Notes: generated by a model not told the origin, from the sequence alone. Counted from the stretch's first letter, positions 47,821 through 59,851 are shown. The stretch is DNA of 64,000 bases from Gigaspora margarita (GCA_009809945.1 WTPW01000443.1:84152-148151); one strand, 5' to 3'. Translations and numbers: made by a program.

Positions 47821-48729
47821 ATTAATGTGATTTATTTATAATTATTATTATCATCATTGATAAAATGTGTAATTTTTTATTGTCATTATTAATAAATCAT
47901 TTAACAATGATTTCTAAGCAATTAATAAATAAGTTATCCAATACATATGGTATAGAATATCTCTAAAGAAAATGATCAAATCAATGATTTAATCAAATTG
48001 TTGATTACATTATTTATCATTTATAAGGGATAATTAATAACTATGCATAAGAATATTTAATCTAAACAATTATATTAAACTGAATTATTGTTATACAGTA
48101 AGAACTTGCTGTTATCACTATTGGTAATAGAAGATTTTTGCAATTTTCTTCATATATATATAGTGTATATAATAAACTTGTAATGGTAATGGAAGATTCT
48201 ATTATTGTTACGTATTCCTGCAGGTACACTTTTGTGAAACTATTATTGTTATCAAGTGAAAATTTTGATCTTTTATCACTATATATTTTTATACTAGAGT
48301 ATATAAAACAATAATTAATCACTGATTCTATCGATACTTTTATACATATTGGATAATTCAATTATTAATTGTTAAAAATAATTTATTAACAATCTTATAC
48401 TAACAATTAATAATTAGAAATTTCTATCACTAAACATGTACCATAAAAACTTAATGCAATTCAATAAACATAATATTTTAAATAGAAAATACACTACTAT
48501 GAAGAGTTTATAGCAAATATGGTAAATACATACTTAATAAGACAATCAATATGAATACATTAATTGATTTATGCAGATTGATTTTAAGAATCACCTGTCT
48601 AATTATAAACTTTAATGGAATAATCTGCTATTTGCAGACAGAAAAATGGGAGTGTAAATCTATTATTATAATTTGTATAAATCTTGCAGTTTCATAATTT
48701 GATGATGTCTATGATTATTTTTTATATTT

Positions 48730-48842
48730 AAATGATCATAATTGTGATCACAATTGCTAAGGCCAGCCAATTTATCATGAGTTTCAGCTCAGGTTTATGA
48801 TAAATTAGCTGGCTTTAACAATTACAATCATAATCACAATTA
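48730..48842. repeat. Hairpin/foldback repeat, about 110 bp
   Basis: The arms GCCAGCCAATTTATCAT and ATGATAAATTAGCTGGC are inverted around GAGTTTCAGCTCAGG. The outer parts TGTGATCACAATTG and CAATTACAATCATAATCA also pair. Confidence 0.75.
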
Positions 48843-48925
48843 TTTAATTTAATTATAGGAACAACAAAATTATGCAAACTACAATAAATATCTTTCTTTT
48901 TAATCTTTATTTGAAATTATTTTAT

Positions 48926-49536
48926 TATATTGGCTAGGTGCCAGTAAAAGGACCGAAAATGACAATTTTTTTAAGAGCTATGTAATTTACGCATATGCAC
49001 TATAGTGCATCCACGTGATCGGCCAATCAGATTGTAAGATCAGGTGTAACGCGAAATCGAATAAAATAACGATGTTTTAAAAAATCGCTTGTAGCTCATA
49101 ATTTTGCTTATGAAACCTCTCTTCACGTTCTAACAAAAAAAATTTCTAACCAAATTTTGGGTTAGAATCTTTTGATAAAGCCCCTACCCAAACCCTAACT
49201 TGACCCTGACCCTAACCCTAAACTAACAAGCTTTTATTTATTGTTTTGATTTTACATTACATCTGATCTATGAGGTGCGTTACAACGCACCTGCTCAAAA
49301 TAATATATTTCTTTTTTTAAAATAGATTTTTTTATATAAATCAATTTAAAATAAGATTGTGATCTTTTTTTACTTAAGACACAAAAGTAGTTGTATTAAT
49401 AAAATTTTATAGGATAGCTTTTTAAAGTTTGTATTTTCTTATAATCTATTATAAGATTTACAACACAAAAATTGATTTTTTGAAGATCTTTTATTTTGTC
49501 ATTTTTGGTCCTTTTTCCAGCACCTGGTCCATATAT
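48926..49536. mobile_element. TIR element, about 610 bp, noncoding
   Basis: The left border GGCTAGGTGCCAGTAAAAGG followed by ACCGAAAATGACA pairs with the complement of TGTCATTTTTGGTCCTTTTT followed by CCAGCACCTGGTCC. The interior contains CCCTGACCCTAACCC, a small telomere-like run, and AGGTGTAACGCG / GGTGCGTTACAACGC. It is related through its ends to 19712-19945. Confidence 0.65.
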
Positions 49537-49570
49537 ACATCAGTTGTTCTATAATGAAAAATTTTTTGAG

Positions 49571-49642
49571 CACTAGAGCATTAGCAAAGCATGAGCAGAA
49601 CACAAGCAGAGCATGAGCAGAGCATAAGCAGAGCTTAGCACC
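49571..49642. repeat. Minisatellite of GCATGAGCAGA-type units
   Basis: About six tandem units of 10-12 bp (AGCAGAGCATGAGCAGAGCA) end at GCTTAGCACC. Confidence 0.8.
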
Positions 49643-49959
49643 AATAATATATTTATACATTTGGTTCAATTTGTGAAATCCAAAATTACTAAAAAAGGTA
49701 ATATCAAAGAAGATTAATTACCAAATTCAAACAACAATTTAATAAACTTTTCACAGAAAAGTAATTTAGCATAATACAAATGTTGAATGATTGCTTCTAA
49801 GTGCTAAATTAAGGGTAGAGTGTATGAAAATCTGAAAATTCAGCAAAATCTAGAATGTTCTATGATAATAAACCCAATAAGACAATCCTTTTTATTACCT
49901 ACTATACATACATATGCACTTACAAAAAAGCATGTAAAAAGATGAAAGAGACCCTTCTA

Positions 49960-52500
49960 TTATTTCATCCAATATAACCAAGTTTTTGTTTTTGCAAGTG
50001 AATCTGCACCTTCTATTACCCCTTCTATTACTACATTGCATGTTTGGTAAGTTGTATTGGCCTTTTTTTCTAGTAAAATAGTTTGTTTAACAAGCTTACG
50101 ATGAACCAAATCTGCTAATGCCAATTCAGCTAATGCTTTAGTACATAATAATGTCAGTTTTTCGCAATTGACAAGATCTAGTAATTCTAATCGTCTATTC
50201 TGAAGACATGAATTTTTTGAGCAGCAAAAAACTTCTACAACATCCAAAGGAATAATTAACTTATCATTGTTTTTACATAATACCTCAACTACATTTAATA
50301 GATCCAAAATGTCAGTTAGCACATCTATTTGTTTTACACCACCTTCTGCACGTTTGATGCAATTATCACATGAATTGCAATTTGGTGCAATTGGGTCTTG
50401 TGACCATGTATAGTATTGTGATACTATCTGAAATCAGCATTCATAAGTAGTATGACAATAGTACATTACCTCAAATAAATTGTGCCTCGCCTTTTCCAGA
50501 TAAAGTTCTCAGATGGTTGTTCATTCGTCATTATCTTCATTACTATAATTGAGAGCCTTTTTTTAATGAAATTTTTAATACAAATCATAATTATAATAAA
50601 AAATTACCTTTCTCTACTATCCATAATAATAGCATAATTGGTATGGATATCCTTTCTAGAATAAAGAATCACGCACTTGGAAATTTGCTTATTTCTTCCT
50701 GCCTGACCCGACTCTTGAATTAGACAAGCTATTTATGAAAGTTGAATATTATTATTTTATAATAAGACTTTTTATATTCTTGAATACATATACATACTCA
50801 TATTCATTGGAAAATTATAATGTATTACTAGACAAATATCAGGCATATCTATACCTATACTGAAGGCTGATGTCGCAATCATCAAACGGATCTGGCCCGT
50901 ATTCCATTTCTTTATTACATTCTTTTTTTTACTATCTGACAATTGACATTGTCCATTGTATATATCTAACAATTCTATTTCTGATTTTAGTGGCACAAAT
51001 ATTTCAGAACAGTCTTTGACTCACGCACAATAGATTATCATATGACCAGTTTTTTCTACATTGTTGACCAAACTAATTATTTGGTCTTTCCAAGCTAATT
51101 TAGTATCATCTCAGTCTTGAACTAAAAAACATAATTCTGGACACAATAGATCATTGCTTCTTACAACTTCGAGGTTACCTATATCGATATTCAAATCATC
51201 CCGAAGGGTCTCTATATCATTATAAGATAAGGTTGCAGTGAGAGCCATGATTCGAGCACAGAAAAATATTGTTTTAATACTCCTAAGTTTCCCCATTGTT
51301 CTCTGTAAAATAATATAACTATTTTTTTATTTTATTTCAATTTTTAATTAGTTGTTCTTTAGCATGTATTTAAACTTTCTTACCTAAAGTAACAAAAATC
51401 CAAAATACAATAGGCTTCATCAATAATAAATTGCAGCTTTTCTTCTTTATATAAGCATCTACATAACTCTAAGCAATTTTTTAAGCAATAGCTTCTCTAG
51501 GGCAATGTAAAGTAAACAGATGAATCCAAGAGCTATTTTCTCAAAAATCTTTGTTTTATACTCGAGTGTTCCTTGAGATGATGCTAACAAGTAGCCATAT
51601 GGAATTCCTAGCTAGATTAGATGGTTCTAAAGACAAAAAATCAGTTAGAATTTATATCTTAATTTTTAATCTGTTTTTATATATACTACTTGACTCTGAA
51701 TTAACAATTTTAATGGTGAAATAACAATCATCAGGCCATGAAAAGAATAGCAGAAGCCAAGTAACAAAAGGATTTTCTGCTACCAGTTTTCATGATTACA
51801 AATGTATCCTTATTATTTTCCAAATAATGGTTTATTGCTTCTACTTGTCTGGGTCTCAAATTGTTAAATTTAAAAATTGTTTCTGCAACTACTTTAAAAT
51901 ATTGTGTTAAATCCCAAGGTTTGTTTATTTCATTTTGTAGTGTAACTTTTGAATCTAAAAGGCTTTCATCCCAACTAAACAAGTGTTATGTATAGCACAG
52001 CGTGCATAGACCTTTGAAATGTTTCTGAAAAACGTGGCAGCCTATACTTCTTATAGTTACATCAAAGTCCACAATTAATGGGGCAAAAGATGGATAAAAT
52101 TCATTATTGCGAAGCTGTTCTTGGGCTTTCAATTTATAGGGGACTAATTCCTGTATATTGAATTATTAATTATTATTAAGTAAGTATTAAAACCTTCAAA
52201 TTATAATATTAAATTTTCAATTACCTGACTAAAGTCAAAACCTGCTAATTCCTTATATTCATTCGCATATTTTTCTGCTTGCATTTGATTACGCTGATAG
52301 ATTCTTTCTACATTCAATTGTTGTTGAGCAAAACAACCACTCCCTATTATACTAATATTGAGCATGTCCCCTAATTCAAATGGTTTTTTACAATAAATCT
52401 CTCAAATTTCAGAAAGTAAATAGGTATAGCCTTCATTATTATATGTTACTGCTAATGCATGCCTGACTGCATATGACTGCTAGTAGTTAATTTTTTTATC
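49960..52500 (-). pseudogene. RecQ-type superfamily 2 helicase remnant, C-terminal part of a transposase-helicase unit
   Basis: In order on the minus strand: a spacer (KPFELGDMLNISIIGSGCFA; PSFAPLIVDFDVTIRSIGCH), then LRPRQVEAI and the Walker A position VIMKTGSRKSFCY (GGGKS would be expected). Then come motif II IIDEAYCILDF (DEAH expected), motif III MALTATLS, the HMIIYCA-stop-VKDC region, motif V SAFSIGIDMPDICLVIHYNF and motif VI SGQAGRNKQISKC (GRAGRD expected). The Zn-binding cysteines appear in NCNSCDNCIKRAEGG. A C-terminal domain ends WLYWMK-stop at 49960. Several stops and frame changes and altered motif I, II and VI residues make it non-functional. Such helicases normally unwind DNA 3'-5'. 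It follows the transposase-like region at 52509-55394 on the same strand, without an intervening promoter or terminator that I can see. Confidence 0.82.
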
Positions 52501-52508
52501 CAGATACA

Positions 52509-55394
52509 TTAACTTTCTCTATTAAACGCCTCATTTTGTGATGTTTGATTTAGCATTACGATTTCTTGGCCAATAGGTAAGCGACAAATAGTTTCAAGAA
52601 ATTTTTTGAATATGTTAATTCGACTTTGGGATAAGTGATACAGAGTGGGATCTTGTAAAATTATTGTTGAATCGTCTTTTATCCAACATACATCTGACCA
52701 ACAGCATGAATAATCATCTTGTAGGTGGCAAATAAGACCATCTATCTGCATCTTACATGTATCTTCTTCAGATAGTACTGTAAGAAAATCTCTAGCTTCT
52801 TTTCTCAATACCATAGAATAAATACACCCACAGAACCAGCGCATGATATGGTCTTCAAATGCACAAAATTGGGCATTTTTATCACCTAATAAATGAAGTA
52901 TCAAAAACATTTATTATTATTAACTATTGATACTTTGATTAGTGATACAAATCAATAAAAATTTTCAATCGATTAGTTGATAGATCATTTTATCCAACTA
53001 ATCGATTAATCGATTTTATTCAACTAATCGATTAGTTGGCCAATCGATTAATCAACTAATCAATTAATTGATTAGTTGACTAATCAATTAGTTGATTAGT
53101 TGACTAATCAATTAATTGATTAGTTGACTAATTAATTAATTGATTAGTTGACTAATCAATTGACCAACTAATCGATTAGTTAAATTATAATAAACGAAAC
53201 TTGGTAAAATATACATAAGGTAGCAACTAAAACAGCTAGGTTGATATTCTTATATGGTCAGTTGATTAATCAACTACAATTATTCAATTCATCAATTAGT
53301 CAACTGACTATATAAGAATATCAAACTGACTGTTTCAGTTGCTACCTTACGTGTATTTTACCAAGTTTCATTTATTATTTATTCAACTAATCGATTAGTT
53401 GGCCAATCAATTAATCGATTAGTCGATTACACAATTAATTGACTAAGTTGGGTCAGTAAAATTCAAATCGATTAGTTGTCAATTTTACAACTAATCGAGT
53501 AATTCAATTTTCTATTTGTATCACTAATTTTGATACAAAAAAATTTTTATATTTACGATTTATAGCGATTCTAATATTGCGTGTTAGGTGTTTCAGATTG
53601 GTGAAGACTTTTGATACAATAGGTATGTGTGCAAGTGTCTTGTTTGAATCAAAATCACTATCAATACATACTTCTAAATATAAATCCTATCTACTAGTGA
53701 TGCGCTAACTTGATTTAATACCTCAATCAAAATAGCATGCTCCATTTGCCTTGAGGATTTATCAAAGTTGCTTTCATTTAAGGTTTTGGTGAGTCCGGTT
53801 TGGTTATTTTTTGCAACTCTGGCTTTTTGTATTATGTGGAACACAATAATGGGTTTATGAGAGTAATCTAATAGTAAATAAATAAATATTAATTTTCAGA
53901 TCAATTGAAAGTCTAAGACTAAATCATTATGGCAGGTGGCGTTTCCTGACATATAAATTCTCTGCTTGCTTGGTTTGCATTTCTTACATGCGACCATGAA
54001 CAGTCGAATCCCATGGCTAGAACTTTTTTATTATTCTCTAATGCGTATTTAATGCATTTTTGTAAAGCCGTTGCTGCACTAGATTTTGCGCTGGCTATAA
54101 GAGGAGAGAAGTACGTGTTTTGATAGTGATGATATGTACTTTTACATATTTGGTTTGTAATTCCAATCGTAGCTAATGAACTTTGTATTGCATTACGAGA
54201 TATTCCTCCGGCAAGTCCTGCTGCTGCTATTGCCTTTGTAAACTGGACTTCTTGTGTTTCATTAGTATAATAAAAAGTAGTACCACATATTTTGCATTCT
54301 ATTGTACTTTTAATCTTGAATCTGACTGATGTTATATTCCAGACTTTATTGGTAAGTTATTGTTATTGCAATTAAGGCAGGGTATAGTAAATATCAATGA
54401 AAGTTATTGTTTTGTAGAAATCAGTATCGTGGAACCAAGTTGAGCGAACTCTAATGCGTCATCTATACTTTTTTCTAACAAATCATTTTCATCGATATTA
54501 GTGTTATTTTCTTGCGATTGGCACTCTAGTTCTTCTATATGTCATTTTAGGCGAGTTATTTTCCGATTAAGGCTATCGATTTTAGATTTATTTTCATAAT
54601 ATACTAACATTAATGCTTGAATTTCTTCATTAGATAAAGTTTTACCTTTTTGTTCTAAGAATATATTTTGTGTTATAGGAACATCTGATACCTCTTTTAT
54701 TAAGTCCTCTATTTGGACTATCTTTCTTTTTAATTTGCTTCGCAGTTGTTTTTCTTTTTCTAACGCATCTACAATTTGTTTATGATTAGGAAAAATATTT
54801 GGATATTTTGCTTCAACAGTCGTTTGTAAGAAAGCGACATTATCAGCTTCTAAAAAGCCAAGCAAATAGGGTAGAGAGCGGGTATTAGTTGGATCATATT
54901 GATCTCTTATACTTTTGAATAGACAGTAATCAAAACCAGTCAATATCGGTTGTTCAAAATTGGAATTACTGTCGTAAGTATACCATTGAAACTTAAGGTG
55001 AAAGGTTTGATCGCGTATAATACTAAATTTCCAAATTTCTAAAAAATATAGAGTATCCGGGTAATAAAGGGATCCATTCATCTTGGCCAGTATTGTTCCG
55101 ATGATAATACCCAGCGAGTGAAGGGATGTTTTCGTTAAGTGAGATTGCTTGGAGCCGGTCATGTTGCATTAAAACTTCTAATTCTGGATCAATTTCTCTT
55201 ACAAGCCACCCGTCTTTTGAATTGCCTATTCGGATTCTTTTTTCTGATAGATTGGCAACACATCTATCATACCATTTAGGCATTTTGGATTTATATCGAA
55301 GGACTAAATTGCATGTATTTTTAGTTGTATTTAAAAACTCGTAACATCTTTTCAAGTATCCTTTTATACTTTTATTAATTATAATCACATACAA
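52509..55394 (-). pseudogene. DDE-type transposase-like gene, decayed, interrupted by a hAT-like MITE
   Basis: The N-terminal part reads WYDRCVANLSEKRIRIGN and REIDPELEVLMQHDRLQAI. A frameshift near 55050 leads to ILTGFDYCLFKSIRDQYDPT and a coiled coil (LEKEKQLRSKLKRKIVQIED). Further on come CLNCNNNN and ECKICGTTFYYTNETQEVQF (zinc-ribbon-like), ISRNAIQSSLATIGITNQIC, MGFDCSWSHVRNANQASREF, KSSRQMEHAILIEVLNQVSA, and LYLEVCIDSDFDSNKTLAHI followed by LKHLTRNIR. The last part is HIMRWFCGCIYSMVLRKEAR and SQNEAFNRES. Conserved Asp in GFDCSW and CIDSD and Glu in RQMEHA or NEAFNR are candidate catalytic residues (inference). I recognise this as a high-copy family of AM-fungal genomes but cannot name its superfamily; Kolobok-like is one possibility. 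Stops, frameshifts and an insertion at 52940 inactivate it. Confidence 0.7.
52940..53526. mobile_element. hAT-like foldback element with tandem GATTAGTTGACTAATCAATT array
   Basis: The TIR TAGTGATACAAAT is exact and inverted at both ends. The flanks ACTTTGAT and ATTTTGAT are an 8-bp TSD with one mismatch. The left half is a tandem array of about 22-bp units of the type TTGATTAGTTGACTAATCAA, itself palindromic, and the right half carries inverted copies. A longer inverted block (GGTAGCAACTAAAACAGC; GCTGACTGTTTCAG-like) flanks the middle. It lies inside the transposase pseudogene. Confidence 0.8.
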
Positions 55395-55554
55395 GTCACT
55401 CTCGTTATAGTGAAGTCCTCGGGCTGTAAAATTTCTTCACTATATTGAGAGATAACTATATCGAGAGTCTTTTATTATAGTAATAATAATTCTGTTCTAA
55501 AAAATTCCCAATCTTCACTATATCGAGAGTTCACTATAACGAGAGTGACTTGTA
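55390..55554. mobile_element. MITE with TACAAGTCACTCTCGTTATA TIR, copy 1
   Basis: TACAAGTCACTCTCGTTATA followed by GTGAA is inverted exactly at the right end (TTCACTATAACGAGAGTGACTTGTA read in two parts). An internal CACTATATTGAGAG / CTATATCGAGAG pair also folds. TA borders suggest a Tc1/mariner/pogo-type origin. Confidence 0.88.
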
Positions 55555-55629
55555 TTAACAATTGTCTTTCAATCTTTAACAATATTTATAAACCGAAACA
55601 GTAATCAGACTAAAATGAAACATTTCGCC

Positions 55630-55808
55630 TAGGGGTGGGCAAAATCGCATAAATATGTGTGATTTGCATTCATGCGCATGATTCATCAGTGATCAGACAC
55701 ATTGGGTAGAATCATGATCTAATGGGCTTTAGATCAGTATTGATGATGAGAAAACGCGCATGTTCGCATTAATGTGCACGCACACAGATGTGCATTGGCC
55801 CATCTCCA
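55630..55808. mobile_element. hAT-like MITE, 179 bp, copy 1
   Basis: The ends TAGGGGTGGGC and the complement of GCCCATCTCCA fit hAT termini. The flanks ATTTCGCC and GTTTCTCC are an 8-bp TSD with two mismatches. ATGCGCATG and GTGCACGC motifs recur inside. Confidence 0.7.
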
Positions 55809-56208
55809 GTTTCTCCCTGATAAAGGTGCTTCATTTTGTTGGAAGATTTCTTTGACAAATAGTTTCATCCTATGCAATATTATGCATTTGGACTTTAAAA
55901 AGGTTAGGCTTGCAAATGAAATTACGAAACAGTAGTGCTTCAACAAAAGATCAAAGATAAGATTTTACTGTTTTATTTTAAATTACTATTGTTATGTTTT
56001 GTATGAAAATATTTTTTAATTCATTCAAATAATTATATTTTACAGCCTCTGTTTTTATAGACTATAGTTGCTAACTGAATGCATCTTTTACGTAATTGGC
56101 GATAAACAACCCGCTTTTTATAAAAGGAGAATCTCCTAGGTTTCATCTAATAACTTTGTAATATCTGCTGATTTCGGTTATTACTATCAAGATGAGATAG
56201 ATGCTAAG

Positions 56209-56327
56209 TTACGCAGGTCAGTACGGTATAATGGGCAGATCAGTATAGTCCATGCCAATTTTTAAAACTATATTATACTGATCTATATAGTTTTTAAACC
56301 GGCCTGTATGATACTGATCTGCTGTAA
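56209..56327. mobile_element. MITE with TTACGCAGGTCAGTA-type TIR, copy 1
   Basis: TTACGCAGGTCAGTACGG at the left pairs with the complement of ATGATACTGATCTGCTGTAA. The middle contains TTTTTAAAACTATATTATAC and its near-inverse. Confidence 0.7.
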
Positions 56328-56547
56328 TTTCTAATAGATGTTGAAGAGATGGGTGTAAAAAATTCTAATTTATGCGGATCAGTATATATTGGTGAGCAGT
56401 TCAGTATAGTACAGGCCANCACTCATAAGAAATTCATAGTCGGGCTTATAATTTCTGATCAAATACAGTAGTCACTTTTATTCTTAATAATTATCCAATC
56501 TCACATAAATGATTGGCTCGAATTTTATTTAACCTTATCACTTATAT

Positions 56548-56773
56548 TACAGATGATTTGAAAATTAGTTGGACACTTGAAAATTTTTCTCATTTTTGAA
56601 ACCTTTCGGATGAATCATCTAACTCTTCGGAAATCGCATTACCATTATCGGACCGAAGTTCCGAAGACTGTGACATGGTTTCCGAAGAGTTAGATGTTTC
56701 ATAAGACGAAACCGAAAGGTTTCAAAAACAAGAAAATTTTTCAAATGTCCCACTAATTTTCGAATCAGCTGTA
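56548..56773. mobile_element. Palindromic MITE (TIR TACAGCTGATTTGAAAATTA), copy 2
   Basis: The left end TACAGATGATTTGAAAATTA pairs with the complement of TAATTTTCGAATCAGCTGTA. It matches the copy at 16357-16588 along its length (TTCCGAAGACTGTGA core) but has lost part of one arm (GTTTCGTC is missing on the left). TA borders. Confidence 0.85.
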
Positions 56774-56937
56774 AATAACAAGATATTGCATTACCAAAAA
56801 TCAAAAACTTATTGAAGCGGCAAAATAATCATTCGGTAAATTTTTTACTATATAGATAAGAACAGCTATAAATACTAAGTTTTTATGGCCCATGTCAACG
56901 ATGCAGTTGAATTGCCGCACGAATCAATTACCGGTTA

Positions 56938-57055
56938 TATCTGGGGCGCGTTAATTCAGGACGTGCATGGGCGTTAATTCGAGACACTAAATGTTATTTT
57001 GGGTGTGTCTGGATTTCGAAATAACGCCCCGGCCCATTATTTCGCGCTTATACGG
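56938..57055. mobile_element. Element fragment ending TTATTTCGCGCTTATACGGT, copy related to 16602-16722
   Basis: It shares GGGCGTTAATTCGA-like blocks and ends CGCGCTTATACGGTA. It abuts the left end of duplicated copy 2 exactly, so either it inserted at a TA there or its insertion removed the adjoining sequence. Confidence 0.6.
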
Positions 57056-57893
57056 TACTTTTTTCTAACAAATTATTTTCATTGATATTAGTGTTATTTT
57101 CTTGCAATTGGCACTCTAGTTCTTCTATATGTCATTTTAGGCGAGTTATTTTCCAATTAAGGCTATTGATTTTAGATTTATTTTCATAATATACTAACAT
57201 TAATGCTTGAATTTCTTTATTAGATAAAGTTTTACCTTTGTTCTAAGAATATATTTTGTGTTATCAGAACATCTGATACCTCTTTTATTAAGTCCTCTAT
57301 TTGGACTATCTTTCTTTTTAATTTGCTTCGCAGTTGTTTTTCTTTTTCTAACACATCTACAATTTGTTTATGATTAGGAAAAATATTCAGATATTTTGCT
57401 TCAACAGTCATTTATAAGAAAGCTCATTATCAGCTTCTAAAAAACCAAGCAAATAGGGTAGAGAGCGGGTATTAGTTGGATCATATTGATCTCTTATACT
57501 TTTGAATAGACAGTAATCGAAACCAGTTGATATCAGTTATTCAAAATTGGAATTACTATCATAAGTATACCATTGAAACTTAAGGCGAAAGGGTTGATCA
57601 CATATAATACCAAATTTCCAAATTTTTTTTTTCATACTAAAAAATATGGAGTATCTGGGTAATAAAGGGATTTATTCATCTTGGGAAGTATTGTTCCGAT
57701 GATAATACCCAGCAAGTGAAGGGATGTTACGTTAAGTGAGATTGCCTGGAGCTGGTCATATTGCATTAAAACTTCTAATTCTGGATTAATTTCTCTTACA
57801 AGCCACCCATCTTTTGAATTGCCTATTCAGATTCTTTTTTCTAGTAGATTAGCAACACATCTATCATACTATTTAGACATTTTGGATTTATAT

Positions 57894-59579
57894 AGGACCC
57901 TGGACATCTCTGATATATGTCTTTTTTTTTAGCAAATTGCAGAAAATTTGGTCTGAGGTCCAAATTTAAGTTTTACAAATTGAGGTTAATTTTAAAAAAG
58001 GTTATATAAAGCACTTTGGCAAATTATAGCAATTTTATGCATGTTATATTTTTTTTTTTTAGCAAATTACCTACATTTTGCAAGAATCATACCCAAAAAT
58101 AAGCTATCTTAATTTTGTGCTACTATAATTTTTAAAAATTTAAGATGCTTAATTTTGAATTTTTTGATCAAAAAATCCAAAATTAAGCATCTTCTCTTAA
58201 ATTTTCAAGAAATATAAAAGTAAATATGCTGAAATAATGTATTTTTATGTGCTGAACAAGTTTTCTTAGAGCATTTTTTTTAGAATCAATTAGTAAAATT
58301 TTGTGATTCATAGAATTTTTTAGTATTTTTATTAATAAAATTATATAAAATATTATGATTCCCAAAATTTTACTAATTGATTCTAACAAAGTGCTCTAAG
58401 AAAACTTGTTCAGCACATAAAAATACATTATTCTGGCATATTTACTTTTATATTTCTTGAAAATTTAAGAGAAGATGCTTAATTTTGGATTTTTGATCAA
58501 AAAATCCAAAATTAAGCATATTCTCTTAAATGTTCAAGAAATATAAAAGTAAATATACCAGAATAATGTATTTTTATGTGCTGAACAAGTTTTCTTATAG
58601 CACAATATTAGAATCTGTTAGTAAAATTTTGTGAATCATAGAATTTTTTAGTATTTTTATTAATAAAATTATATAAAATATTATAATTCACAAAATTTTA
58701 CTAATTGATTCTAACAAAGTGCTCTAAGAAAACTTGTTCAGCACATAAAAATACATTATTCCGGTATATTTATTTTATATTTCTTGAAAATTTAAGAGAA
58801 GATGCTTAATTTTGGATTTTTTGATCAAAAAATCCAAAATTAAGCATCTTCTCTTAAATTTTCAAGAAAATAAAAGTAAATATACCAGAATAATGTATTT
58901 TTATGTGCTGAACAAGTTTTCTTAGAGCACTTTGTTAGAATCAATTAGTAAAATTTTGTGATTCATAGAATTTTTTAGTATTTTTATTAATAAAATTATA
59001 TAAAATATTATGATTCCCAAAATTTTACTAATTGATTCTAATATTGTGCTCTAAGAAAACTTGTTCAGCACATAAAAATACATTATTCCGGTATATTTAT
59101 TTTATATTTCTTGAAAATTTAAGAGAATATGCTTTATTTTGGATTTTTGATCAAAATTCCAAAATTAAGCACCTTTTCTTAAATTTTCAAGAAATGTAAA
59201 ATTAAATATGCCAGAATAATGTATTTTTATGTGCTGAACAAGTTTCTTAGAGCACAATGTTAGAATCAATTAGTAAAATTTCGTGAATTACAATATTTTA
59301 TATAATTTTATTAATAAAAATACAAAGAATTCTATTATTCTCAAAATTTTACTAATTGATTCTAACAAAGTGCTCTAAGAAAATTTGTTCAGCAATCATA
59401 AATACATATATTATTTTGATTTATAAAAATAGATGTGATAATTTAGTTTTTAGCAAATTACTATAAAATTTATATGTAATAATCTAACTTTTAGCAAATT
59501 TACTTGATTTTAGAGGTAGCAAAAACGCCAAAATTCATGCAGATCAGTTATGACCTCTATGAGAGATGTCCGGGGTCCT
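57894..59579. mobile_element. TIR element (8-bp TSD) made of tandem palindromic units
   Basis: The ends AGGACCCTGGACATCTCT and the complement of AGAGATGTCCGGGGTCCT are inverted. The 8-bp TSD ATTTATAT is perfect (57886-57893, 59580-59587), and copy 1 of the duplication supplies the empty site. The interior repeats a unit of roughly 325-335 bp about four times. Each unit is a palindrome: a hairpin centred on TTTTTTGATCAAAAAA, arms with GAAGATGCTTAATTTT, TATTTTTATGTGCTGAACAA and CTTAGAGCACTTTGTTAGAA, and a second centre around TTTTATTAATAAAATTATAT. No coding sequence. Confidence 0.88.
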
Positions 59580-59676
59580 ATTTATATCAAAGGTTGACTT
59601 TTTTTTAGTTGTATTTAAAAACTCATGTAACATCTTTTCAAGTATCCTTTTATACTTTTTATTAATTATAATCACA

Positions 59677-59851
59677 TACAAGTCACTCTCGTTATAGTGA
59701 AGTCCTCGGCTGTAAAATTTCTTCACTATATTGAGAGATTAACTATATTGAGAGACTTTTATTATAGTAATAATAATTCTGTTCTAAAAAATTCTTCACT
59801 ATAGCCATTCTTCACTATATCGAGAGTTCACTATAACGAAAGTGACTTGTA
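59677..59851. mobile_element. MITE with TACAAGTCACTCTCGTTATA TIR, copy 2
   Basis: This is the duplicate of the MITE at 55390 within the repeated segment; it carries a short internal duplication of TTCTTCACTATA and one substitution in the right TIR. Confidence 0.85.

Larger units (their letters stand above)
54465..56417. repeat. Segment duplicated at 57055-60720 (copy 1)
   Basis: Homology begins at TACTTTTTTCTAAC and runs through the transposase N terminus, two MITEs, about 400 bp of unassigned upstream sequence and a third MITE. It is then cut by an N at 56418-56419, in the middle of a fourth MITE whose centre is present in copy 2. The stretch 55817-56208 shows no gene. Confidence 0.85.

Noticed and set aside
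53000..53180. CRISPR-like array
   Set aside because: The repeats are contiguous and self-complementary without unique spacers, and the genome is eukaryotic; it is a palindromic minisatellite within a TIR element.
56619..56804. 61-codon ORF, and its relative at 16289-16519
   Set aside because: Both are readings through copies of the same palindromic MITE.
58183..58389. 68-codon minus-strand ORF
   Set aside because: It reads through one palindromic monomer of the array at 57894-59579; equivalent positions in sister monomers are not open in the same way.
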